A DNA stretch of 10,602 nt from Candidatus Gallimonas caecicola (lineage in GTDB: Bacteria > Bacillota > Clostridia > Christensenellales > Borkfalkiaceae). The notes below the pieces were generated by a model. That model saw only the letters and a program-made list of their open reading frames with translations, made no database searches and was not told the origin of the DNA. A program made the position numbers and the translations under genes. The DNA lies in the NCBI GenBank assembly GCA_904394195.1, contig CAJFNH010000030.1, forward strand, positions 1-10,602, written 5' to 3'. Below are positions 1-6,366 of the stretch, piece by piece (within the stretch, counting starts at the first letter, position 1; the number at the start of each line of letters is the position of its first letter).

Positions 1-1765
1 GCCACTTTTTGAGCGTTGCGCCGTCATATTTTCCCGCAAACGCGCGGCGTGCAAGAAAGTACACCTTTGCAGGGGTCGCACCGCGGCGCACGACGTGATA
101 GAGATAGAAGTCGTGCAGCTCGTACGGTCCAACGATGTCCTCCGTCTTTTGCGCGATGTTGCCCTGCGCGTCGGGCGGGAGCAGCTCGGGGGAAATTTCC
201 GTGGCGAGGATGTCCTCCAGGATCTTCTGCACCCTGCCGCCCAGCCGCGCCCCTTCGGCACGGACAAGGTGTTTGACGAGCGTCTTGGGCACGCCGCAGT
301 TGACGGCATACATGCTCATGTGGTCGCCGTTGTAGGTGCACCAGCCGAGCGCCAGTTCAGACAGGTCCCCCGTGCCCACGACAAGTCCGCCCGTCTCGTT
401 GGCGACGTCCATCAGGATCATGGTACGGTAGCGCGCCTGCGCGTTCTCATAGGCGACGTCCATGACGGCGGGGTCGTGGCCGATGTCCTTGAAGTGGCGC
501 AGCACCGCGTCGGTGATGCGCACCGTGCGGGAAGTCACTCCCATTGCCTTCATGAGAGAGAGGGAGTTGCCCTTCGTCCGCCCCGTGGTGCCGAAGCCGG
601 GCATGGTGTACCCCAAAATGTCCGAACGGTCCTTTTTTAAAAGGTCGAAGGCGCGCGCTGTGACGAGCAGCGCGAGCGTGGAATCCAGCCCGCCCGAGAT
701 GCCGATGACAGCCGTCTTTGCGCCCGTGTGCGCAAGGCGCTTTGCCAGCGCGTGTGCCTGCATGTTGAGGATGAGCGCGGCGCGCTCGTTCCGCTCGTCC
801 TCCTCTGCGGGCACGAAGGGCGCGGGTGAGACTGCGCGCAGCGAGGGCAGCGCATCCGTCCAAAAATCGGCGCCCGACGAAAAGTAGCTCCCCTCCATGC
901 CGCGCTCGCAGCGCGTTGTAAAGGTGTTCAGCCGCCTGCGTTCGGCAAGCAGAAAGTCGATGTCCAGCTCCGCCTCGCACACCTCGCCCGAAAAGGGCAC
1001 GCTCTCGGCGAGCAGCGCGCCGTTTTCATAGATCATACTGTTGCCCGCGAATACCATGTCCGAAGTGGACTCGTCCATGCCCGCGTCCGCATATACATAG
1101 GCGCACACGTTTCTGCCCGACTGCGCCGCGAGCAGCGTCTTGCGGTATTCCCGCTTGCCGATGACCTCGTTGCTGGCAGACAGATTGACGATGACCGAGG
1201 CGCCCGCCTGCGCATGGCGGGTGGACGGCGGACCGGCGACCCACACGTCCTCGCAGATCTCGCAGGCAACCATGAGTTCCTCAAAGTTCTGCGCGCTGAA
1301 CAGAAAATTGACGGACATGGGCGCGATCGCCCCGTCCGGAAGGCGGACGTACGCCTCCTCTTCAAAGCCGCGCGCAAAGTGACGCTGCTCGTAAAATTCG
1401 TTATAGTTGGGCAGGTGGACTTTGGGAACAAGTCCCAGGACCTTTCCGCCCGCAATGCCCGCCGCGCAATTGTACAGTTTGCCCTGGCAGACGACGGGCA
1501 ATCCCACAAAGACGAGCATCCTTTTGTCCTTCGTCGCCTCTGCCACCTGCAGGAGCGCCTTCATGCAACCGTCCGTGAGCGTCTTCTGCAAGAACAGGTC
1601 GCCGCAGGTATAGCCCGAGAGGGAAAGCTCGGGAAAGACGAGCAGCTCCGTCCCCTTTTTCGCCTGCTGCGCGATGACCTCGATGATACGCGCGGCGTTG
1701 TAGGCGGGGTCGGCAACGCGCAGCGCGGGGCTTGCCGCCGCCGCCCGCAAAAATCCGTATTTCAT
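1..1765 (-). CDS. nadE: Glutamine-dependent NAD+ synthetase, 3' end cut by the window edge
   Basis: The enzyme makes NAD+ from nicotinic acid adenine dinucleotide, ATP and glutamine-derived ammonia in the cytoplasm. The visible 588 codons start at ATG 1765, four bases past the recA stop, with a GGAGAAG ribosome site inside the recA tail. Residues 1 to about 280 form the nitrilase-type glutaminase, with the Glu-Lys-Cys triad visible as E46 (FPELSLSGY), K115 (VPKVHLPNY) and C171 (EICEDVW). The synthetase half has the ATP-pyrophosphatase loop SGGLDS at 357-362 and the family block GTGDLSELALGW at 464-475. The visible sequence ends at ATLKKW. From the usual length of this two-domain family, I infer that some 40-60 residues lie outside the window. 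No frameshift is seen. It is probably co-transcribed with recA, which is 3 bases away. The assignment rests on conserved motifs in both domains. Confidence 0.95.
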   Translation of the reverse strand, partial: MKYGFLRAAAASPALRVADPAYNAARIIEVIAQQAKKGTELLVFPELSLSGYTCGDLFLQKTLTDGCMKALLQVAEATKDKRMLVFVGLPVVCQGKLYNCAAGIAGGKVLGLVPKVHLPNYNEFYEQRHFARGFEEEAYVRLPDGAIAPMSVNFLFSAQNFEELMVACEICEDVWVAGPPSTRHAQAGASVIVNLSASNEVIGKREYRKTLLAAQSGRNVCAYVYADAGMDESTSDMVFAGNSMIYENGALLAESVPFSGEVCEAELDIDFLLAERRRLNTFTTRCERGMEGSYFSSGADFWTDALPSLRAVSPAPFVPAEEDERNERAALILNMQAHALAKRLAHTGAKTAVIGISGGLDSTLALLVTARAFDLLKKDRSDILGYTMPGFGTTGRTKGNSLSLMKAMGVTSRTVRITDAVLRHFKDIGHDPAVMDVAYENAQARYRTMILMDVANETGGLVVGTGDLSELALGWCTYNGDHMSMYAVNCGVPKTLVKHLVRAEGARLGGRVQKILEDILATEISPELLPPDAQGNIAQKTEDIVGPYELHDFYLYHVVRRGATPAKVYFLARRAFAGKYDGATLKKW

Positions 1766-1768
1766 ATC

Positions 1769-2794
1769 TTACGCTTCTTCTCCGCCCGCGACTTCGTCTA
1801 CAGGTGCGCCCTTCGCCGCGGCGCGGATCTTCTCCTCGATCTCCTTGGCGAGCTCGGGATTGTCCTTCAGGAACTGGCGCATCTTTTCGCGCCCCTGGGC
1901 GACTTTCTGGTCGTTGTAGCTGAACCATGCGCCGCTCTTTTTGATGATATCGTACTGGATGCCCAGATCGATGAGGCACCCCTCCTGCGAGACGCCCTCG
2001 CCATACATGATATCGAACTCCGCCTGACGGAAGGGAGGCGCGAGCTTGTTCTTGACCACCTTGGCGCGCGTGCGGTTGCCCGCCGCGCCCTCCGTATCCT
2101 TGAGGATATCCGTCTTTCTGATATCGATACGCACGGAGGCATAGAACTTCAATGCCTTGCCGCCCGGCGTGACCTCGGGATTGCCGAACATGACGCCCAC
2201 TTTCTCGCGCAGCTGGTTGATGAATACGACGCACGTCTTGCTCTTGTTGACGATAGCGGTGAGCTTGCGCAGCGCCTGCGACATGAGGCGCGCCTGCAGA
2301 CCGACGTGCGAATCCCCCATGTCCCCTTCGATCTCCGCCTTGGGCGTGAGGGCTGCCACCGAGTCCACCACGATGATATCCACCGCGGAGGAGCGCACGA
2401 GCGCGTCCACGATGTCGAGCGCCTGCTCGCCCGTGTCCGGCTGCGAGACATACAGATTTTCCAGGTCGACGCCCAGCTTTTTGGCATAGACGGGGTCGAG
2501 CGCGTGCTCGGCGTCCACGAACGCCGCAACGCCGCCCAATTTCTGCGCCTCGGCAACGGCATGCAGCGCGACCGTCGTCTTGCCCGAGGACTCGGGGCCG
2601 TAGATCTCCACCATCCTGCCGCGGGGAAGTCCGCCGATGCCCAGCGCCAGGTCAAGGGAGAGACAGCCCGTGGGGATGACCTCGATATCGGTATTTCCGG
2701 CATCCTCGCCGAGCTTCATGATGGCGCCCTTGCCGTACGCCTTTTCGATCTGGGCGAGGACGGCGTCCAACGCCTTGCGTTTTTCTTCGTTCAT
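1769..2794 (-). CDS. recA: RecA recombinase
   Basis: RecA is the ATP-dependent strand-exchange protein that coats single-stranded DNA, drives homologous repair and triggers LexA self-cleavage. The 341 residues match the usual family length. Walker A is GPESSGKT at 66-73, the catalytic glutamate is E96 in VDAEHALDP, Walker B is IIVVD at 140-144, and the DNA-binding loop 2 region follows FINQLREKVG at 191-200. The C-terminal core (GAWFSYN at 288-294) is followed by an acidic tail ending VAGGEEA, as expected. The start is supported by AAGGAG about 11 bases upstream of the ATG. The gene sits 24 bases after cinA and 3 before nadE, so it is probably expressed from an operon promoter. I see no SOS (LexA) box in that short gap. 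Confidence 0.98.
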   Translation of the reverse strand: MNEEKRKALDAVLAQIEKAYGKGAIMKLGEDAGNTDIEVIPTGCLSLDLALGIGGLPRGRMVEIYGPESSGKTTVALHAVAEAQKLGGVAAFVDAEHALDPVYAKKLGVDLENLYVSQPDTGEQALDIVDALVRSSAVDIIVVDSVAALTPKAEIEGDMGDSHVGLQARLMSQALRKLTAIVNKSKTCVVFINQLREKVGVMFGNPEVTPGGKALKFYASVRIDIRKTDILKDTEGAAGNRTRAKVVKNKLAPPFRQAEFDIMYGEGVSQEGCLIDLGIQYDIIKKSGAWFSYNDQKVAQGREKMRQFLKDNPELAKEIEEKIRAAAKGAPVDEVAGGEEA

Positions 2795-2818
2795 AACTCT
2801 ATTTTCTCCTTATTTCTC

Positions 2819-3898
2819 TTACGATATTTCCCGATAGGCGAGAAAGAGCGCATAGTTGATCGCCGTGCGCGTGACCGTCTCGCGATCGCCCGGAAGCTGA
2901 AAGCGGAATACGCGCACGCGCTCACGCGTGCCCACGGCAAGAAAGCACAGTCCGACCGGTTTGTCCGTGCCGTCCGCAGCCGGCCCCGCAATGCCCGTTG
3001 TGGCAATGGCAAGGTCGCAGTTGCCCGCCTTCAGAAGTCCTGCCGCCATCTCGAACGCCGTCTCGTCGGACACGGCGCCCTTGCTCATGAGGGTATATTC
3101 GCTCACTCCCAGCCGCTCGCGCTTTGCCTTGTTGTCGTAGGCGTTGATGCCCTCGAAGAACACGGCGCTCGCCCCGGGGACCTGCACGATGGCGCGCCCC
3201 ACGCCGCCCGCCGTGAACGATTCCGCCGTGGAGACGTGCTGTTTGTGCAGTTTGAGCGCCGCCACCAGCCGCTCGGCAAGCGTGACGTCCTCCATCGCAT
3301 ACACATAGTCCTTGAGCTCGCTCGCCAGCACGCGCACCACCTCGTCCGCCGTCATCTTGGGCGTATCCTGATCGTAGATGACTTCGATGCGCCCGCAGCC
3401 GTACTCGTCGCTCGCATGCAGCGTGAGCTTTCCGCCCCCTGCCTCCTCCGCCTTTTTCAGGGCGGAGCGCACCGCCTCGTGCGGGGCGGTGCAGGTGCGC
3501 AACACCACGCGCGCATAGGTGCGGTGACGGCGCCTGTCGATGCGCGGAACGACCTCCGTTTTCACGATCTCGCCCCCGCGCGCGCCCTCGGGCAGCACCG
3601 CGAACAGGCAGTCCTGCGTCTCCAGAAGGTACTCCTCGGTAAACGTTTCCTCGCAGGCGACGCTCACCGCGTCCCGCGCGGAGGACAGAAGCACGGGCGC
3701 GCAGACCACGAACACGCCGTCGCACTCGGTGGACAGGCGCAGAAGTGCCGCCGATACCTTGCTGGGCGCGTCGTAGGCGAGCAGCACGATCTCGTCCACG
3801 AGCACACCGCCCGACAGGAGCGCATCGAACGCGGGCGCATAATCGACGGAAGCAAGCCCGTTTCTGACATTGCGAAGGACGATGCCCGCGTACTTCAC
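2819..3898 (-). CDS. cinA: CinA-family protein: divergent N-terminal domain plus NMN deamidase (PncC) domain
   Basis: The 359-residue product is shorter than the usual roughly 410 residues of CinA. The C-terminal domain (about 205-359) belongs to the PncC family, which converts nicotinamide mononucleotide to nicotinate mononucleotide. It keeps the blocks AESFTAG at 225-231 (usually AESCTGG), GINAYDNKAKRERLGV at 250-265, GIAGP at 302-306 and DGTDKPVG at 309-316. Residues about 115-205 resemble the linking KH-like domain. The first 110 residues sit where the MoCF-type pyrophosphatase domain should be, but lack its GTELLLG and GGLGPTxDD signatures. The start is a GTG overlapping the pgsA stop (GTGA), with AGGAGG seven bases upstream. 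The order pgsA-cinA-recA is common in Bacillota. I infer that the deamidase may work while the pyrophosphatase probably does not. Confidence 0.9.
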   Translation of the reverse strand: MKYAGIVLRNVRNGLASVDYAPAFDALLSGGVLVDEIVLLAYDAPSKVSAALLRLSTECDGVFVVCAPVLLSSARDAVSVACEETFTEEYLLETQDCLFAVLPEGARGGEIVKTEVVPRIDRRRHRTYARVVLRTCTAPHEAVRSALKKAEEAGGGKLTLHASDEYGCGRIEVIYDQDTPKMTADEVVRVLASELKDYVYAMEDVTLAERLVAALKLHKQHVSTAESFTAGGVGRAIVQVPGASAVFFEGINAYDNKAKRERLGVSEYTLMSKGAVSDETAFEMAAGLLKAGNCDLAIATTGIAGPAADGTDKPVGLCFLAVGTRERVRVFRFQLPGDRETVTRTAINYALFLAYREIS

Positions 3899-4569
3899 CC
3901 CTGCGCCTCCTGCGTGGCGTCTTTATCCGCGACCTTCTCCTCCACGAGGACCTGCCTGTTTTTGACGATGTAGTTGACGCCCGAAAGGACGGTGAGGACG
4001 GTGCTGGCAAAGAAGAGGATGAGCCCGACAAAGCCGAACGTCTGCCCCGCCGTAACGTCCATGAAGCTCATACCGACCAGCAAAAAGGCGATGGCGGCAT
4101 CCTGGCCGGTCGTTTTCACCTTGCCCAGCTTGTCTGCCGCAAGCACGAGCCCGCGCCCCGCGGCGACCATGCGGAAACCGCTGACGATGAGTTCGCGCGC
4201 CAGGATGACCGCCACGCAGATACCCGCCGTCAGGGGCATTGCGTAGCCGGCGCCGGACACGACGGCAGCGTTTGCGCCAGCAAAGAGCAGGAAGGGCGCG
4301 CTGAACGCCTCCATGCGCGTCAGAAGCAGGATAAGCGCCGTAGAGACGAGCACCTTGTCCGCAATGGGATCGAGGAACTTGCCCAGATTGGTGACAAGCC
4401 CCCTGCTGCGCGCGATGTGTCCGTCCAGAGCGTCCGTTGCCGCCGCCAGCAAAAAGATGATGGCGGCGATCAGATAATTCCACCCGTCCAGCACGTCCAG
4501 ATAGAAAAAAACGACAAAGACGGGGATCATGAAAATTCGGGTCAACGTAATTTTATTGGGAAGATTCAT
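3895..4569 (-). CDS. pgsA: CDP-diacylglycerol-glycerol-3-phosphate 3-phosphatidyltransferase
   Basis: This membrane enzyme condenses CDP-diacylglycerol with glycerol-3-phosphate to give phosphatidylglycerol phosphate, the committed step to phosphatidylglycerol and cardiolipin. The CDP-alcohol phosphotransferase signature is complete: D46, D49, G50, A53, R54, G63, D67 and D71 fall in the D-x2-DG-x2-AR-x8-G-x3-D-x3-D pattern. Several hydrophobic segments are visible (about 10-25, 31-45, 73-85, 115-130, 160-195). At 224 residues it is longer than the usual 180-195. The extra length comes from a hydrophobic stretch around 88-112 and a charged tail after 200. The start ATG has a GAGGTG ribosome site seven bases upstream. 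The last codons overlap the cinA start by four bases. Pss-type synthases share the signature, but the context and the NLPNKITLTR opening favour PgsA. Confidence 0.93.
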   Translation of the reverse strand: MNLPNKITLTRIFMIPVFVVFFYLDVLDGWNYLIAAIIFLLAAATDALDGHIARSRGLVTNLGKFLDPIADKVLVSTALILLLTRMEAFSAPFLLFAGANAAVVSGAGYAMPLTAGICVAVILARELIVSGFRMVAAGRGLVLAADKLGKVKTTGQDAAIAFLLVGMSFMDVTAGQTFGFVGLILFFASTVLTVLSGVNYIVKNRQVLVEEKVADKDATQEAQG

Positions 4570-4586
4570 AACTACACCTCATACAC

Positions 4587-4836
4587 TATTCACGCATTTC
4601 TTTTCAAACTGATGAAAAGAAATGCCGTGAGATTCGGAAAAACCTGCGGGTACGCCGCACGCGGCTGACCGCCTGTTTTTCCCGCCGCCGCTGTTTTAGC
4701 AACATTCATGCCCGCGGCGGCGCCCTTTTCCGCATAAGCGCAGGTATGCGCAAATGTGGGGCGCCGGCGGAGGGAAACCCTCCTTGCGCAAGTCATTGCT
4801 TATTCACGCATTTCTTTTCAAACCGATGAAAAAATG
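4587..4836. repeat. Hairpin-ended repeat element between rimO and pgsA
   Basis: A 32-base sequence occurs twice as a direct repeat, at 4587-4618 and 4801-4832. The copies differ at one position (4610 T, 4824 C). Each copy opens a hairpin. At the left end GCATTTCTTTTCA (4594-4606) pairs perfectly with TGAAAAGAAATGC (4613-4625) around a six-base loop. At the right end the same arm faces a shortened partner, TGAAAAAATG (4827-4836). The arms 4613-4630 and 4804-4820 also form an inverted pair bounding the interior. The interior is GC-rich and full of smaller inverted repeats, including GGAGGG-AAA-CCCTCC at 4769-4783. The element nearly fills the gap, with ten bases to the rimO stop and seventeen to pgsA. 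It looks like a small non-coding mobile or REP-type repeat. Whether other copies exist cannot be told from this window. Confidence 0.7.
4636..4682 (-). terminator. Imperfect hairpin with T-run, possible terminator or attenuator upstream of pgsA
   Basis: A 47-base imperfect inverted repeat has outer arms GGAAAAAC and GTTTTTCC, inner GC-rich arms GGCGG/CCCGC and GCCGC/GCGGC, and a tiny loop at GT. Read on the minus strand, the GC stem is followed by AGGTTTTTCC, so it could terminate transcription leaving rimO. The mirrored T-run on the other strand makes it potentially bidirectional. The T-run is short and partly paired, so efficiency may be low. It lies 66 bases before pgsA, and I see no convincing promoter between it and pgsA. 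Read-through with attenuation is therefore also possible. Confidence 0.45.
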
Positions 4837-4843
4837 TTGAATT

Positions 4844-6151
4844 TCAACGTTCTTTTGCCTGTCCGTAAAGATCCGCCTCGTCGACGCGCTCCACAAGGAC
4901 GTCATAATACTTCCCCGTCTCCGCTTTGGAGGCGGTGAAGTACACCTTGCCGTCCACGTCGTATGCCTGAAAGGCGGCGCGACCTGTAAAGCAGCCCTTT
5001 TCAAAGTCAACGCCATCGCACAGCACCTTGACGCTGTGCCCCACAAAGCCGTTCAGCCGCTCGCGGGAGAGCGCTTCCTGTACGGCGTACAGCCCGCGCA
5101 CGCGACGCTCCTTGGTGGCGTGGTGCACCTGCCCCTTCAGCCGGTATGCAGGCGTTCCCTCCTCCCGTGAGTATGCGAAAAAGCCGCAGTTTTCAAAGCG
5201 TGCGCACCGGAGGAAGTCCTTGAGCGCCTCGTATTCTTCCTCCGTCTCGGTGGGAAAGCCCGCGATGAAGGTGGTGCGCAGCGCGATGCCGGGCACCTCG
5301 CGGCGCAATTTTCCGATGAGCGCAAGGTATTCCGCCCGGCTCCCCCGCCGCCCCATCAGTTTTAAAATGCGGTCCTCGCTGTGCTGCAGGGGAATATCGA
5401 GGTATCTGATGAGTTTGGGATTTTCGCGCAGTTCGCGGATGAGTTCGTCCGTGACCACTTCGGGATAACAGTATAGCAGACGAATATGACAGATGTTGTC
5501 AAGTTCGGAAAGTTTTTTCAATAATTCCACAAATTGATTTTTGCCCGTATCCTCGCCGTAGCGGGTGGTATCCTGCGCGACGAGCACGAGCTCCTGCGTT
5601 TCACCCAGTTCCTTCGCCTCGGCGACGAGCTGCTCCATGGGATAGGAGCGATACTTGCCGCGGATGGCGGGAATGAGGCAGTAGGTGCAGTGATTGAAGC
5701 ACCCGTCCGCGATTTTCAGGTACTTGATATGGGGCGGCGTGGTGATAACGCGCGCGCCCCCCTCGCACCCCGTGCCCACGGCGTTCACCCGCTCGCCGGC
5801 ATAGGCGCGCTCGAGGGCGGGAAAGAGCTGCGAACAGTCGGAAACGCCCAGAAAGACGTCCCCCTCCGTGAGGGCGGGAAAGAGTTCGCCGATGAATTTT
5901 TGCGGCAGACACCCCGTTACGACGATCTTTTCCAGCTTTCCCGCGCGCAGCGAATTACCTGCGATGACGGTATCGATCGCCTCCTCGCGGGCGGCGCCCA
6001 GAAAGGCGCAGGTGTTGACGATGAGCACCTGTGCCTCGGAGGGATCGTCCGTGATGGGACAGCCGTGCCGCTTTACTTCGCCCAGCAGCCGCTCGCCGTC
6101 CACGCGGTTTTTATCGCAGCCGAGGGAGATCATGCCGAATACTTTATTCAT
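4844..6151 (-). CDS. rimO: Ribosomal protein S12 methylthiotransferase RimO
   Basis: RimO is a radical-SAM enzyme that adds a methylthio group to a conserved aspartate of ribosomal protein S12. The 435 residues match the family. The N-terminal UPF0004 domain opens with ISLGCDKNRVDGE, which is typical of RimO rather than MiaB. Its cluster-binding cysteines are C12, C48 and C81. The radical-SAM triad is C151, C155 and C158 in ADGCFNHCTYCLIP. A TRAM domain for substrate binding occupies about 370-433. The start ATG overlaps the stop of the upstream 72-codon gene (ATGA) and has GGAGGG six bases upstream. It belongs to the ftsK transcript. A weak AT-rich hairpin just after the stop is not a convincing terminator. 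Confidence 0.96.
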   Translation of the reverse strand: MNKVFGMISLGCDKNRVDGERLLGEVKRHGCPITDDPSEAQVLIVNTCAFLGAAREEAIDTVIAGNSLRAGKLEKIVVTGCLPQKFIGELFPALTEGDVFLGVSDCSQLFPALERAYAGERVNAVGTGCEGGARVITTPPHIKYLKIADGCFNHCTYCLIPAIRGKYRSYPMEQLVAEAKELGETQELVLVAQDTTRYGEDTGKNQFVELLKKLSELDNICHIRLLYCYPEVVTDELIRELRENPKLIRYLDIPLQHSEDRILKLMGRRGSRAEYLALIGKLRREVPGIALRTTFIAGFPTETEEEYEALKDFLRCARFENCGFFAYSREEGTPAYRLKGQVHHATKERRVRGLYAVQEALSRERLNGFVGHSVKVLCDGVDFEKGCFTGRAAFQAYDVDGKVYFTASKAETGKYYDVLVERVDEADLYGQAKER

Positions 6152-6366
6152 CGTCTGCCCTCCGCTTTGCGCCGGACATTTTCAGGGATCTTCAGTTCGT
6201 AGCGGATGAGGCACGCCCCCGCCGCCACGGCGGCGATCTCCGCTCGGATGCCCGCCGTATGCAGGACATCCAGAATCTCATCGCCGCAGCGCGAGACATA
6301 CTCCTGCGGAACGGGAGCCCGCTCATATCCGGCAAGCATTTCAAGAGAGGAGAGCGCATCTTCCAT
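6148..6366 (-). CDS. 72-residue protein resembling a fragment of the FtsK/SpoIIIE alpha domain
   Basis: This small gene is wedged between ftsK and rimO. Its ATG shares one base with the ftsK stop (TGATG), and its TGA overlaps the rimO ATG (ATGA), so translation is probably coupled on both sides. The closest thing to a ribosome site is GGAG about ten bases upstream. Residues 31-63 align without gaps to residues 580-612 of the neighbouring FtsK, with 13 of 33 positions identical, including GA at 50-51, RY at 55-56 and IP at 60-61. That is the start of the alpha subdomain of FtsK motors, where the RYE and RYD type motif is common. The opening LSSLEML also recalls the LPPLxLL segment preceding that domain. 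There is no Walker motif, membrane segment or signal peptide. It may be a relic of a partial ftsK duplication or a small FtsK partner. The function is unknown. Confidence 0.75.
   Translation of the reverse strand: MEDALSSLEMLAGYERAPVPQEYVSRCGDEILDVLHTAGIRAEIAAVAAGACLIRYELKIPENVRRKAEGRR

Noticed and set aside
2795..2818. SOS (LexA) box upstream of recA
   Set aside because: No GAAC-N4-GTTC type match is present in the 24-base gap. Any SOS control must act at a more distant promoter.
1214..3973. Very long open frame on the plus strand (919 codons) antisense to nadE, recA and cinA
   Set aside because: It spans three well-supported genes, shows no recognisable domain, and is rich in Arg, His, Leu and Asp, as expected for the reverse complement of GC-rich codons. 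It is a codon-bias shadow.
4570..4612. Promoter for pgsA inside the repeat arm (TTGAAA with a TATGAG-like -10)
   Set aside because: The -10 match is poor at usable spacing, so it is left as a possibility rather than a feature.
4590..4796. 68-codon minus-strand frame inside the repeat element
   Set aside because: It has no ribosome site before its ATG, its end lies in the repeat arm, and its composition is low in information. The interior is better explained as non-coding repeat DNA.
4829..4848. AT-rich hairpin with six T residues right after the rimO stop, as terminator
   Set aside because: The stem GTTGA/TCAAC is only five weak pairs with a three-base loop. It also overlaps the repeat arm, so I do not call it a terminator.
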